In this document: piece after piece, positions 38,082 through 47,435 of the stretch
Position numbering within the stretch: position 1 is the stretch's first letter
How the letters are laid out: every line of letters begins with the position of its first letter
NCBI GenBank assembly: GCA_963791945.1
Contig: CAWBUD010000002.1
Coordinates: 1-64,000 of the forward strand
Reading direction: 5' to 3'
DNA: 64,000 nt
DNA from: PALSA-1003 sp963791945
Lineage (GTDB): Bacteria > Pseudomonadota > Gammaproteobacteria > Burkholderiales > Casimicrobiaceae
Made by a program: the position numbers and the translations under genes
The notes under the pieces: generated by a model
Told to the model about the DNA's origin: nothing
Seen by the model: the letters and a program-made list of their open reading frames with translations, nothing else
Database searches by the model: none

Positions 38082-38507
38082 CTACTGCCGATAGATCCGG
38101 TTGTCCTCCACGCGCACGCGGTCGCCCACGCGAAGATTGATATCTCGCGTGTCTTCGACGATCAGCGAGCTTCCGGAATCCAGTTTCACGGTGATACGGT
38201 AGCGCGAGCGCTGCACGTTGTTCTTCTCGATCTGGTTGCCGACCACGGCGCCGCCGATCGTGCCGACGATGGTCGCCGCCGTCTTCCCGCCGCCGCTGCC
38301 GATCTGATGACCAATGACACCTCCGGCGATGCCGCCGATCACCGTTCCGGCGTTGATCGGCTGGTTATCGGAAGCGCGATAGATCTCGATGGCCGTGACC
38401 GTGCCGTAATCGACCTGGCCTTGCGCGATAGCGCAATTTTCCACAGAGGGCGAGAGCAGCAGCAGGCACACCAAGAAGCCCCGAAGTGGCAGGGTTCGAG
38501 TTGACAT
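38082..38507 (-). CDS. glycine-zipper (SlyB/17-kDa-antigen-like) envelope protein
   Basis: A 141-residue protein with a signal peptide (LRGFLVCLLLLSPSVENC), possibly a lipoprotein signal since Cys follows a small-residue stretch. A Gly-rich double zipper follows (NAGTVIGGIAGGVIGHQIG, TIVGTIGGAVVGNQI). The C-terminal domain YRITVKLDSGSSLIVEDTRD is typical of this group (COG3133). Such proteins sit in the outer membrane and affect envelope integrity. The start is supported by AAAGGAGATTTGAAATGTC upstream. Confidence 0.8.
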   Translation of the reverse strand: MSTRTLPLRGFLVCLLLLSPSVENCAIAQGQVDYGTVTAIEIYRASDNQPINAGTVIGGIAGGVIGHQIGSGGGKTAATIVGTIGGAVVGNQIEKNNVQRSRYRITVKLDSGSSLIVEDTRDINLRVGDRVRVEDNRIYRQ

Positions 38508-38704
38508 TTCAAATCTCCTTTGCTTTCAGTGGGGTTTCGTTCGACGGTCGCGCGTGTCATTTCCCGGCGACCGGAGATAGAGGGAGGATGGAATGGTGGG
38601 AACGGTGAGTCCGCGGGTGGTGGTGCGAGGAGGAAGAACAGCGAAACGGGGGTGGTGGAGAGGGCAAGCTTTCGCAATAAGGCACGTTCTTCGATTCGTC
38701 GCCG

Positions 38705-38902
38705 TCACTGCATGACCTGGAACACGGCGAGCAAGATGACGGCGCCAATCAGGAAGCCCGCGAGAAAATGACGCGCGAGGAACAAAGCCCGTAGGTTGAC
38801 CCTGTTGATCGTTACCGTCCACGCGGCTTCGCAGTGCGAGGGCGGTTGCCGAGAAAAGAGCTGCCGAGAGCGCATGGGTGACAGGCCGCGGGGGTGATTC
38901 AT
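38705..38902 (-). CDS. small membrane protein, copy 2 of the duplicated cassette
   Basis: A 65-residue protein: SRQLFSRQPPSHCEAAW, then LRALFLARHFLAGFLIGAVI, one membrane helix, ending FQVMQ. It is the paralogue of 10256-10453. It lies 25 bases after the 63-residue gene, so the two form a small operon. Here both genes are whole, while at 10 kb the partner is a relic. Function is not recognised. Confidence 0.62.
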   Translation of the reverse strand: MNHPRGLSPMRSRQLFSRQPPSHCEAAWTVTINRVNLRALFLARHFLAGFLIGAVILLAVFQVMQ

Positions 38903-38927
38903 TGTTTGAACGAGCGAGCCGTGGTCC

Positions 38928-39119
38928 TCAGCCGAGGAGGGCGGCTGCTGCGATGAGGTAGAGCGGCACCTGGAAGCGGACGTCCGCCAAGGTTTCATCC
39001 GCCTGCTCGGTCAGCCTCTGGCATTGCTCGCCTTCGATGCGGTTGTACGCAGAGGCGCTGCGTGCCGAGGCGAGGTCCGAGCCAACCCGGGTGAAGAGCG
39101 GTTCGTTGGTCGTTTTCAT
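38928..39119 (-). CDS. small 63-residue protein with C-terminal hydrophobic helix
   Basis: The product begins MKTTNEPLFTRVGSDLASA, has a helical middle (AYNRIEGEQCQRLTEQADET) and ends VPLYLIAAAALLG. TAGGAG lies 9 bases before the ATG. The C-terminus is repeated as a relic at 10490-10575. It may be tail-anchored. The family is unknown. Confidence 0.6.
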   Translation of the reverse strand: MKTTNEPLFTRVGSDLASARSASAYNRIEGEQCQRLTEQADETLADVRFQVPLYLIAAAALLG

Positions 39120-39147
39120 GACTTTGGACTCCTATGGCGTCAAATTG

Positions 39148-40506
39148 CTATTGGGGGAAAGAGGCAGTACTCGTTGAAGAGGGTGACGCTACCGATACCT
39201 TCCAGAAAGGCCCCGCGATGTGTTCCAGCGGTCGGCCCGGATCGTTCGGCCGCAAACCGTAGCGCAGCATGGCGATAATGTCGGCGCTCACCTTGGGGTT
39301 CGAAACGAAGTAACGGTGCCCGAAGAAATCGGTGGTGCCTTGGACCTCGATGATGTCGACGGCGTCGAGGTCGCCGATCATTGCGATCTGGTCGGGCGAG
39401 AACATCGTCGCGTCGATTCTTCCGAGCCTCGCGATGCTGCCGAACACCCAGCCGGCGGCTGCGAGCGCCTTGTCGTCGCGTGAGACATAGAGCGTCAACT
39501 TGAGCCCTGGCGACGGCGGGATGATTGCGCCTGGATCGGATTCCCCACCGAAAGGCAGGTCGGGATCGGAGAAGACTGTGAAAATCTTCATTATCGCGAC
39601 GTCGCCGTCGAGGTCGGGGGCGACGAGCACGACGTTGCCGATGTGGAATTCGCGCGTCGGCGAGCTCTTTCGCGCGTAAGCCTCGACGCTCAACGCCGCC
39701 AACGCTGAAGCCAAGGTGTCACAGCCGCGGCTGTGTGCGATGAAGTGAATCCTCTCGAGGCCGGGCGTCTCGGCGATGATGCGGATCACCTTGACGAGGT
39801 CCTCGACCGCGTACTGCGCGGACTCGCGGTCGACGTCGTAGCCGAACAGGATGCCGCGGTGTCCGCCCGCGGGCCAGGAGAAGATCCCGCACACGAACTC
39901 CCGTCCCAGGAAATGGCACATTTCGCCCATGGTCAGCGCGGCACTCTCGAAGCTCGCGTTATAGCCGTGCACGAACAGGACGACTTCCTTGCGCCGCGCT
40001 ATCGCGAGGCGCCTCGCCACCTCGGCTTGCAACTGTTGTTTCGCCCGCTCGTGCGCCTCCACGACCGCCGGTGCGCGTCTCATGCCGTCACCGGCGCGCA
40101 CAAGCTCATAGGGTATTGCCGGAAAGCGACCGAGCTCCGTCGTTGCGCCAAGGGTTAGGTGCACCGGCAACGCTGGCTCGACTCCGCCACTTTGCGGGGC
40201 CAGCATATCGAGCGTGAGGCCTTGACCGAACTCGACCATCGCCGAGCCGAATGCGATCGAGCGGGAGCGACCGGCCGTGTACGACGGATCGCCTGGGTCT
40301 TGTGCCGGCGCGCGGTCGGTAACGAAGAGCAGATCGAGCGTCGGCGGACGATGCGGCGGCGTGTCAGCGAAAAGCCGCCTGGCATCCGGTCCCGTATAAA
40401 GCACCGGGGTCGGCATCAGTGCGTGATCCGTCGCACATGCCGTGAGCAGGCATGCGAGCACACCGACGGCGATCCTTTTTGCCCGCGCCTGTGAGACAAG
40501 GTTCAT
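39148..40506 (-). CDS. DUF900 alpha/beta-hydrolase lipoprotein
   Basis: A 452-residue protein of the COG4782/DUF900 esterase family. Its lipoprotein signal is AVGVLACLLTACATD with the lipobox Cys. HGYNASFESAALTMGEM forms the start of the hydrolase core, and the nucleophile Ser is in IHFIAHSRGCDTLASAL. LVAPDLDGDVAI and a His near FFGHRYFVSNP could complete the triad. The length is at the upper end of the family. It is probably anchored in the envelope; the substrate is unknown. The frame is intact. Confidence 0.8.
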   Translation of the reverse strand: MNLVSQARAKRIAVGVLACLLTACATDHALMPTPVLYTGPDARRLFADTPPHRPPTLDLLFVTDRAPAQDPGDPSYTAGRSRSIAFGSAMVEFGQGLTLDMLAPQSGGVEPALPVHLTLGATTELGRFPAIPYELVRAGDGMRRAPAVVEAHERAKQQLQAEVARRLAIARRKEVVLFVHGYNASFESAALTMGEMCHFLGREFVCGIFSWPAGGHRGILFGYDVDRESAQYAVEDLVKVIRIIAETPGLERIHFIAHSRGCDTLASALAALSVEAYARKSSPTREFHIGNVVLVAPDLDGDVAIMKIFTVFSDPDLPFGGESDPGAIIPPSPGLKLTLYVSRDDKALAAAGWVFGSIARLGRIDATMFSPDQIAMIGDLDAVDIIEVQGTTDFFGHRYFVSNPKVSADIIAMLRYGLRPNDPGRPLEHIAGPFWKVSVASPSSTSTASFPQ

Positions 40507-40527
40507 GTTGCTCCGAGGACCTTGATC

Positions 40528-40680
40528 TCAGTATTCCCGGCCCGGTCGGAGCTTCCGGCATTCTGCCGGCACCAACGCGTCGCTGCTTTGATCTGCTGCG
40601 GTCCGCAGCAACGCGGTCAACAGCAGGCCCGCGCAACCGCCCACCGCAAATGCGACGAAGATCCACCACGCTGTAATCAT
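40528..40680 (-). CDS. small single-span membrane protein (50 residues)
   Basis: ATG 40680 is preceded by AAGGATGACCCC. The product begins MITAWWIFVAFAVGGCAGLL, a single N-terminal membrane helix, followed by LLRTAADQSSDALVPAEC and a basic tail. It stops 21 bases before the DUF900 gene and is probably its operon partner. It resembles short DUF3789-like membrane peptides, but that is weak. Confidence 0.5.
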   Translation of the reverse strand: MITAWWIFVAFAVGGCAGLLLTALLRTAADQSSDALVPAECRKLRPGREY

Positions 40681-40862
40681 GGGGTCATCCTTTTGTACGT
40701 GCCTGCGGCGTTATGGAGTGGGTTCGACATGCACCGCAGCCTATCTCCGCGTAGGCCCGAAGTCGTCACCGATGCGTCGGCATTCGGTCGGGATTTCGTC
40801 GCAACGGATTTCGCGGGCACCGCGCTTGCTGAGTTGATGTTCGATGTCGCGGGCTGAGGTTT

Positions 40863-40903
40863 ACCGAATCCCGACCGAATGCCGACGGTTCGCAGACGAC
40901 TTG
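40863..40903 (+). promoter_or_regulatory. conserved ~42-bp element, copy A
   Basis: ACCGAAT, CCCGACC and, after 14 bases, CAGACGAC are arranged as in copies at 43783, 50398 and 59684. It lies about 95-135 bases before the Sel1 gene. Confidence 0.5.
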
Positions 40904-40997
40904 GGAGGCAGGGCGGCATTACGATGCATCGTCACTCAATGGATCCGTCTATCGCCAAGACAAGGCATCGCGTTGCATAGCCCATGAAGGAACATCG

Positions 40998-41804
40998 ATG
41001 AGACTTATACGAATCCTGGCGGCCACGCTCGCGGCGATCGCCGTCTTGGCCCTGTCCGGACACGAGGCGGGGGCGCAACCCGCGGCATTGAACGACAGCA
41101 CTGAAGCGTCCGCACCGCAGCCTCCTTCGAGCCCATTTGTCGTGCCGAAATCCACCGTGGTCGAAACGCTGGTCCGCGTGGCCGAGTCAGGGAACGTCGA
41201 CGCGATGAATCTTCTCGGCGTGCTCTATACGACCGGAACACAGGTGCCGCGCGACACGACGATGGCGCTCTACTGGTTCCAGAAGGCGATCGACGGCGGA
41301 TCGGCCGATGCCATGGACAATCTCGGGACGATGTATCTCGTCGGCATCGGCCTGTCGCGCGACCCTGTCAATGCGCTGCGCTGGTTCCAGCGTTCGGCCG
41401 CCCGCGGCAACGTACACGCCAGCTACAGCGTCGCCGTCATGGCCGAGAAAGGCTTAGGCACCGCCCGCAACCTGCCGCTCGCTCGGGCGATGTATCGGCG
41501 AGCGGCCGAGTCCGGCTTCACACCGGCCATGGTTCGGGTGAGCGAGGATTATGCCCGCGGATCGGGCGGGAAGCGCGATCTGGTCGAAGCGTACGCTTGG
41601 CTGCAGGTCGCGTTGCAATCAGGCCTTCCGGAGGAGCTGCAGATCGCGGCATTCGTCAGCATGGAGGAGCTGGAGGGGCGCCTCGCGCCGGAGCGCCGTG
41701 ACGATGCGCGCGAGCGCGCCACCCGCATCATCGCGTTGGTGAAAACGCGTGCGCTTCCGGCCGAACGCCAAACCCCCACCGCGATGCACTTCTCGAGCCT
41801 ATGA
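40998..41804 (+). CDS. exported Sel1-repeat protein
   Basis: A 268-residue protein with a signal peptide (IRILAATLAAIAVLALSGHE, AGAQ cleavage). At least three Sel1-like repeats follow (DAMNLLGVLYTTGTQVPRD, DAMDNLGTMYLVGIGLSRD, HASYSVAVMAEKGLGTARN) and a fourth degenerate one (PAMVRVSEDYARGSGGKRDL). Sel1 arrays form solenoids that bind protein partners, often in envelope stress signalling. GAAGGAACATCG precedes ATG 40998. The conserved element A is upstream. Confidence 0.82.
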   Translation: MRLIRILAATLAAIAVLALSGHEAGAQPAALNDSTEASAPQPPSSPFVVPKSTVVETLVRVAESGNVDAMNLLGVLYTTGTQVPRDTTMALYWFQKAIDGGSADAMDNLGTMYLVGIGLSRDPVNALRWFQRSAARGNVHASYSVAVMAEKGLGTARNLPLARAMYRRAAESGFTPAMVRVSEDYARGSGGKRDLVEAYAWLQVALQSGLPEELQIAAFVSMEELEGRLAPERRDDARERATRIIALVKTRALPAERQTPTAMHFSSL

Positions 41805-41859
41805 AAATGACTCGGCTCGCGCGCCCGCCGGATGCGCATCCTTTGAAGGAGCAATGGGA

Positions 41860-42048
41860 ATGAAATCGATCCTCGATCCAACCTTCAAATACTACCCTTC
41901 GGTCGATACGGACCTGCGCCGCACGTTCCTGCGAATACGCGAACAAATGCGCCAGGCCAGCAACGCACGATCCGAAGGTCGTCAACCTGCCGCGCCAAGG
42001 AAGATCGCTTCTGTCGTGGCGCCGCGCTTGCTGCGGATGGCGGACTGA
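41860..42048 (+). CDS. small conserved-looking hypothetical protein (62 residues)
   Basis: GAAGGAG lies 9 bases before ATG 41860, which decides it over the ATG at 41854. The product MKSILDPTFKYYPSVDTDLR, then RTFLRIREQMRQ, is basic with no signal peptide. Similar short MK-ILDP-F-Y proteins occur in Burkholderiales as I recall them; the function is unknown. It sits between the Sel1 and transpeptidase genes and is probably co-transcribed. Confidence 0.6.
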   Translation: MKSILDPTFKYYPSVDTDLRRTFLRIREQMRQASNARSEGRQPAAPRKIASVVAPRLLRMAD

Positions 42049-42072
42049 GGCGCCATCGACACGACAACGATC

Positions 42073-43722
42073 ATGCGCGCCCTGTTCATCTTGATCGTCG
42101 GACTGGCGCTCCAGCTCAGCGCCGCGACGGCACTGTCGCAGGTCGCGAGCAGCGCTGAACGCGATCAGTTGCAGATGCTGGTCAACCGCGGAGCATTGCC
42201 GCAGCTGCGTCGCCCCGATTTCGCGCGCTTTCGTGCCGCGCTCGAAGAGGTCTATCGTGAAACCGATTACGCGCCGCGCTGGCTTTTGGCAAGCAGCGCC
42301 CCACGGGCGATGCTCGCGGAGCTCGCGGACGCGCCCAGTCATGGTCTCGATGCTGCCGACTACGACCTCGATTGGCTCGATCGAGAGCTGAGCGCGATCC
42401 AGTCCGGCGACCGCTCTCCTGAGCGAATCGCGCGTGCCGACGTTGGGCTCACAGTTTCGTTCTTCCGGTTCGCTTCGGACCTGCGCCGCGGCCGCGTCAC
42501 GCCGGAGCAAGCCGGCTTCAGGTTCACCGAGGCGGAGAAGCCGCTCGACCTCCCGGCGCTGCTGCGCGGCGGAATGGCGACAGGCCGGTGGCATCACGTC
42601 GTCGCCCCGCTGGAACCGTCGTTAACGCTTTACCAGCGACTCGAGGTCGCGCTGGCGCGCTACCGCACTTTCGCCACCGCATCGCTTTCGCCCGTGCCGG
42701 CGCTGCCTGCCGGCAAGTCCAGGATCCAACCGGGCGATCGCTATGCCGGCGTCGCGTCGATCGCCGAGCGACTGCGCCTCTTGGGCGATCTGCCGGCGAA
42801 TGCTGCGATGCCTGCATCGGATCGCTACGAGGGTGCGCTGGTCGACGCCGTGCGTGCGTTCCAGGAGAGGCACGGTCTGCAGGCCGACGGCGTGCTCGGC
42901 CGGGAAACGCTGGCCGAGCTCGCGACACCGCTCGCCGCGCGCGTGCGCCAGATCGAGCTGTCACTCGAACGCCTGCGCTGGCTACCCGAGGTGCACGCCG
43001 GGCCGGCCATCGCGGTCAATATCCCCTCGTACCGGCTTTGGGCCTTCGCCGACGCGCACGACGACGCTGCGGCCCAGCTCACAATGGCGGTGATCGTAGG
43101 TCAGGCGGTGAAGGCGCGGGAGACGCCGGTGTTCATCGGCGAGATGCGTTACCTCGATTTCAGTCCTTACTGGAACGTGCCGCCCCCGATTCAGCGCGCC
43201 GAAATCGTTCCGCGGCTCGGTCGCGATCCCGGCTATTGGGAGCGCGAGAATTTCGAGGCTGTTTCGGTCGACGGCAAAGGGGTGCCGATTACGGTCCTGG
43301 ACGACAACACAATGCAGGGGCTCAAGAGCGGAGCGCTGCGCGTGCGCCAGCGGCCCGGTGCGAAAAATGCTCTGGGGGGCGTCAAGTTCGTGCTGCCGAA
43401 CACGATGGACATCTATTTGCACAGCACGTCGGCGCAGCAGCTTTTCAGCCAGACCCGGCGCGATTTCAGCCACGGATGCATTCGCGTCGAGGATCCCGCA
43501 GCGCTGGCGGCGTTCGTCCTGCGCGATCAGCCGGCGTGGACGCCGGAGCGCATCCGCGATGCGATGGCGGCCGGCAAGCAGAGCACCGTAATGCTCACGC
43601 AGCCTATTCCGGTCCTCATTTTCTATACGACGGCGATCGTCGAGGTCGACGGAAAAGTGCGGTTTGCTTCAGACATCTACGGCCTCGATGCCAGGCTCGA
43701 GACGGCACTGGGCGCGCGATAG
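42073..43722 (+). CDS. L,D-transpeptidase (YcbB/LdtD-like)
   Basis: A 549-residue periplasmic enzyme that forms 3-3 cross-links in peptidoglycan. It has a signal peptide (LFILIVGLALQLSAATALSQ), an N-terminal scaffold domain, a PG-binding domain (AVRAFQERHGLQADGVLG, RETLAELATPL) and a YkuD catalytic domain. The catalytic Cys is in DFSHGCIRVEDP at about residue 469, with the His in MDIYLHSTSAQQLF. The length matches YcbB-type enzymes. The frame is intact. Confidence 0.9.
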   Translation: MRALFILIVGLALQLSAATALSQVASSAERDQLQMLVNRGALPQLRRPDFARFRAALEEVYRETDYAPRWLLASSAPRAMLAELADAPSHGLDAADYDLDWLDRELSAIQSGDRSPERIARADVGLTVSFFRFASDLRRGRVTPEQAGFRFTEAEKPLDLPALLRGGMATGRWHHVVAPLEPSLTLYQRLEVALARYRTFATASLSPVPALPAGKSRIQPGDRYAGVASIAERLRLLGDLPANAAMPASDRYEGALVDAVRAFQERHGLQADGVLGRETLAELATPLAARVRQIELSLERLRWLPEVHAGPAIAVNIPSYRLWAFADAHDDAAAQLTMAVIVGQAVKARETPVFIGEMRYLDFSPYWNVPPPIQRAEIVPRLGRDPGYWERENFEAVSVDGKGVPITVLDDNTMQGLKSGALRVRQRPGAKNALGGVKFVLPNTMDIYLHSTSAQQLFSQTRRDFSHGCIRVEDPAALAAFVLRDQPAWTPERIRDAMAAGKQSTVMLTQPIPVLIFYTTAIVEVDGKVRFASDIYGLDARLETALGAR

Positions 43723-43782
43723 CTTTGCTGCGCACGCCTCGCGCCGGTTCGTGTCGTCGCGAGTCGGACGGCGTAATCGTGT

Positions 43783-43823
43783 ACCGCATTCCGACCAAAC
43801 ACGGACCTTTTCCTTACGACCAG
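43783..43823 (+). promoter_or_regulatory. conserved ~42-bp element, copy B
   Basis: ACCGCAT, TCCGACCAAAC and TTACGAC occur in the same order and spacing as in copies A, C and D. It ends 48 bases before the small gene at 43871, which begins the DUF3141 operon. Confidence 0.5.
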
Positions 43824-43870
43824 GACTTCGGATCCGACTACGCTTACGCCAGTTTCGTTGCGACCACTAT

Positions 43871-44084
43871 CATGACTCTTAATCCCGAATCGAAGTATCC
43901 GAACCGACGAGCCTACGTGCTCAAGGTGCGCAGCGATGCGAAGCCCGGTGCGCTTGCCGGACGGCTGGAGAACCTTGTCACCGGCGAGCAACGCGAGTTT
44001 GCATCCGGTAACGAGCTGCTCGAGTCGATCGCCGTCGACCTGGAAGTGAAGGCGGGCCGATCGACCGATGCGACGCCGAAGTGA
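43871..44084 (+). CDS. small hypothetical protein (70 residues)
   Basis: The product from ATG 43871 reads LNPESKYPNRRAYVLKVRSD, AKPGALAGRLENLVTGEQRE and FASGNELLESIAVDLE. The alternation of charged strands and a helix resembles a small regulatory or PHA-associated protein seen before DUF3141 genes. The RBS is weak, and an in-frame GTG at 43780 would add an N-terminal extension. The family is not certain. It precedes DUF3141 by 48 bases. Confidence 0.5.
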
Positions 44085-44132
44085 CGTACAAATTCCTGCC
44101 GCAGTGTCATGGGCAAACAGAAAGAAGGACCA

Positions 44133-46469
44133 ATGAGCAATTCAGCTAAACGGCTTTCCCAAAGCCACGAGGTTTCGGAGAAGGTGACACAGATGCTTCA
44201 AACCCGCACGCGGACAGCGCTGGAGCGCTACGGCAAGCGGGTGCAGCGGGCCGGTGAGCAGCAGGTCGCCGGGTCAACGGCGAGTCCGGTGTTGCCGTGG
44301 CAAGCCGCGACAAGCGGCGCACAATACGCCGTGGATTTCGCGCAGCGCTCCATCCTGTTCTGGGACACGCTGCGCCAGCGCGGCAACAACTTCCTCGAGC
44401 ACGAGCGCAGAGGATTGCCGCCGGTGCTCCACTTCGACTACGAGACGGTCATGGACGGGCGCACGCTCAAGCGTCCGGTCAATTACGCGCTGCTGCGCAT
44501 CGTTCCGCCCAAGGGCGTGACGGTGGATAACAGACTCCGTCCGTACGTGATCATCGACCCACGCGGCGGGCACGGGCCCGGGATCGGTGGCTTCAAGGAC
44601 GACTCCCAGGTCGGGATAGCGCTGCACGAGGGCCATCCGGTGTACTTCGTAATGTTCTTCCGCGACCCCGAGCCGGGACAGACGCTCATCGACGTGTGCA
44701 ACGCCGAGCGCGAGTTCGTACACCATGTGCGCGAGCTCCATCCGGACGCTCCGAAGCCGGGAATCGTCGGCAATTGCCAGGCGGGCTGGGCGGCGATGAT
44801 GCTCGCAGCGTCGAGTCCCGACGACACGGGTCCGGTCGTGATGGTCGGCGCGCCGATGTCCTACTGGGGCGGCGCGTGGAGAGAAGGCGAGGGCGACAAT
44901 CCGATGCGCTACGCCGGGGGCCTTCTCGGCGGCACGTGGCTCGCATCGCTCACCTCCGACCTCGGCGCGGGCAAGTTCGACGGCGCCTGGCTGGTGCAGA
45001 ACTTCGAGAACCTGAACCCCGCCAATACTTTCTGGGACAAGTACTACCAGATGTTCGCCAATGTCGACACCGAGGCGCAGCGCTTTCTGGACTTCGAGCG
45101 CTGGTGGGGCGGCTACTTCCTGCTGAACCGCGAGGAGATCGAGTGGATCACGCAGAATCTCTTCGTCGGGAACAAGCTGTGGTCGGGTACGGCAGGTCCG
45201 AGCGGAGTCTTCGACCTGCGCAAGATCAAGGTGCCGATTGTGCTTTTCGCCTCGATGGGCGACAACATCACGCCGCCGCAGCAGGCCTTCAACTGGGTGG
45301 CGGATGTCTACGGCTCGACCGAGGAGATCAAGGCCAACGGGCAGGTGATCGTCGGTCTGATGCACGAGGACGTCGGCCATCTGGGTATCTTCGTTTCCGG
45401 CAAGGTCGCGAAGAAGGAGGGAACGCAGATCGCGTCGGTGCTGAACTCGATCGAGGCGCTGCCGCCCGGTCTGTACGGCATGCAGATCGCGGAGAAGAAG
45501 GACGGCGACGGCAAGCCGGCGTACGAGGTGAGCCTGGTCGAAGTGCGCCTGGAAGATGTCGTCGCGCGCATGAATCGCTTCAAGCGCGCCGACGAAAGGC
45601 CCTTCGAAGCCGTAAAGGTCGTATCGGAGTTCAATCAGCGCGCGTACGAACTTTTCGGACGACCGGTCATCGAGATGCTGGCGAACGAGTATGGCGCCAA
45701 GCTCTCGCGCGAGTTTCACCCGCTGCGCTGGCAGCGCTGGGCGATCTCCGATCTCAATCCCTGGCTGTGGTGGCTCGCGCCAAGCGCCGAGGCCGTCAAG
45801 GCCCAGCGGCAGGCGCTTCCTCCGGATCATCCGGCGCGCAGGGCGGAATCGACGATCTCGGAGCTCACGAGCGCGTCGCTCGATTGCTATCGGGCACTGC
45901 GCGATGCGATGGGGGAAGCCGCCTTCTTCCAGATCTACGGCAACCTCTTCGCCTTCTATCTCGGCGACGGGCGTGGCCTCGAAACGGCCGCGCCGCCGGT
46001 GGACCCGCGCGAGCTTCCGTTCGTCAGGGATGCGCTGGCTTCAATCGACAAAGGCGGTTACGCGGAGGCGCTCGCGCGCGTCGCCTTCCTGATGGCCCAC
46101 AAGGACGAGCCTCTCCCGCTCTCGCGGCTGCAGCTTGCCCGTGACCTGATCGAGGAGTACCGGGAACTGCTGCCGGATATCCCGCGGGACGAGGCGCGCC
46201 GCATCGGCGGCGAGCAGGAAATCATCGCCCGCTACGAACCGGAAAAGGCGGTGGAGACGCTGCCCGTGCTGCTGGCCGAGCGCAAAGACCGGGAGCGGCT
46301 GCTCGCGTTGCTGGAGCGCGTGCTCGCGGACAAGCGGGTGCAACGCATCCAGCCCTCGCCGGAGCAGAAGGCGATGCTCGCCCGCATCCGACGGGTGCTC
46401 GACTCGGCGGGGCACCGGTCCCTGCGTGACCGCGGAGCGGTGGTCAGGAAACTCGCAGCGGGGAACTAG
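44133..46469 (+). CDS. DUF3141 PhaC-like protein
   Basis: An intact protein of about 778 residues. An N-terminal helical region (RTRTALERYGKRVQRAGEQQ) precedes an alpha/beta-hydrolase domain with the elbow GIVGNCQAGWAAMM (Cys near residue 213), an acidic residue in FASMGDNITPPQQAF and a His in HEDVGHLGIFVSGK, as in PHA synthases. A long C-terminal helical domain follows. AAGAAGGA favours ATG 44133 over 44109. The gene is 2 bases from pta and heads a pta-ackA-fabI operon. A role in acyl-CoA or polyester metabolism under low oxygen is inferred from fold and neighbours. Confidence 0.85.
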   Translation: MSNSAKRLSQSHEVSEKVTQMLQTRTRTALERYGKRVQRAGEQQVAGSTASPVLPWQAATSGAQYAVDFAQRSILFWDTLRQRGNNFLEHERRGLPPVLHFDYETVMDGRTLKRPVNYALLRIVPPKGVTVDNRLRPYVIIDPRGGHGPGIGGFKDDSQVGIALHEGHPVYFVMFFRDPEPGQTLIDVCNAEREFVHHVRELHPDAPKPGIVGNCQAGWAAMMLAASSPDDTGPVVMVGAPMSYWGGAWREGEGDNPMRYAGGLLGGTWLASLTSDLGAGKFDGAWLVQNFENLNPANTFWDKYYQMFANVDTEAQRFLDFERWWGGYFLLNREEIEWITQNLFVGNKLWSGTAGPSGVFDLRKIKVPIVLFASMGDNITPPQQAFNWVADVYGSTEEIKANGQVIVGLMHEDVGHLGIFVSGKVAKKEGTQIASVLNSIEALPPGLYGMQIAEKKDGDGKPAYEVSLVEVRLEDVVARMNRFKRADERPFEAVKVVSEFNQRAYELFGRPVIEMLANEYGAKLSREFHPLRWQRWAISDLNPWLWWLAPSAEAVKAQRQALPPDHPARRAESTISELTSASLDCYRALRDAMGEAAFFQIYGNLFAFYLGDGRGLETAAPPVDPRELPFVRDALASIDKGGYAEALARVAFLMAHKDEPLPLSRLQLARDLIEEYRELLPDIPRDEARRIGGEQEIIARYEPEKAVETLPVLLAERKDRERLLALLERVLADKRVQRIQPSPEQKAMLARIRRVLDSAGHRSLRDRGAVVRKLAAGN

Positions 46470-46471
46470 CC

Positions 46472-47434
46472 GTGGCCGAGAGAGATCCTGTCTTGCAACG
46501 CACTCACGAAAAATACCAGGGCCTGCTGGACTCCTGCAGGTCGCTGCCTCCCACGCCGACAGCCGTGGCGCACCCCTGCGATCAGAGCTCGCTCGAGGGC
46601 GCCGTCAACGCGGCGCGTCTGGGGCTGATTTCACCGATCCTGGTGGGACCGCGCTCGCGCATCGAAGCGGCAGCCAGGCAGTACGCGATCGACATCGCGG
46701 GGCTGCCGATCGTCGACGCGCCGTTCAGTCACGCCTCCGCCGAGCAGGCAGTCGCGATCGTGCGCGAAGGCAAGGCCGAGGCACTGATGAAGGGAAGCCT
46801 CCACACCGACGAGCTGATGGGCGCCGTCGTCAAGCGCGACGCGGGGCTGCGCACCGCGCGTCGGATCAGCCACTGCTTCGTAATGGATGTGCCCACCTAC
46901 CCGGAGCCTTTGATCATCACGGATGCGGCGGTGAATATCGCACCGACGCTCGAAGAGAAGGTCGACATCGTCCAGAACGCGATCGACCTGGCACACGCGC
47001 TTGGGGCGGCGGAGGTTCGCGTCGCGATACTTTCCGCGATGGAGACGGTCAATCCCGACGTGCCTTCGACGATCGAGGCCGCCGCGCTGTGCAAGATGGC
47101 CGACCGCGGGCAGATCACGGGAGCGATCCTGGACGGCCCGCTCGCGCTCGACAACGCGATCAGCCTGGAGTCGGTGAAGATCAAGAAGATCAATTCGCCC
47201 GTAGCAGGTCGGGCCAACGTGCTCGTGGTGCCTGATCTGGAAGCCGGCAACATGCTTGCGAAGAGCCTTTCGTTTCTCGCCAACGCCGATGCCGCCGGCA
47301 TCGTGCTCGGCGCGCGCGTTCCGGTCATTCTCACCAGCCGCGCCGACTCGGTCATGACTCGCCTTGCTTCGTGCGCGGTCGCGGCACTGGTGGCAAGAGC
47401 CCGCCGTGAAGCGAGCGGCAAAGCGGTGGCCTGA
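46472..47434 (+). CDS. pta: phosphate acetyl/butyryltransferase
   Basis: A 320-residue PTA/PTB-family protein from GTG 46472. It shows NAARLGLISPILVGP, EALMKGSLHTDELMGAVV, ISHCFVMDVPTYPEPLIITD, NIAPTLEEKVDIVQNAI and GAILDGPLALDNAIS. It would convert acetyl-CoA (or butyryl-CoA) and phosphate to the acyl phosphate, the substrate of the adjacent kinase. The length fits the short form without the DRTGG domain. It is 2 bases from the DUF3141 stop. Confidence 0.9.
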   Translation: MAERDPVLQRTHEKYQGLLDSCRSLPPTPTAVAHPCDQSSLEGAVNAARLGLISPILVGPRSRIEAAARQYAIDIAGLPIVDAPFSHASAEQAVAIVREGKAEALMKGSLHTDELMGAVVKRDAGLRTARRISHCFVMDVPTYPEPLIITDAAVNIAPTLEEKVDIVQNAIDLAHALGAAEVRVAILSAMETVNPDVPSTIEAAALCKMADRGQITGAILDGPLALDNAISLESVKIKKINSPVAGRANVLVVPDLEAGNMLAKSLSFLANADAAGIVLGARVPVILTSRADSVMTRLASCAVAALVARARREASGKAVA

Positions 47435-47435
47435 A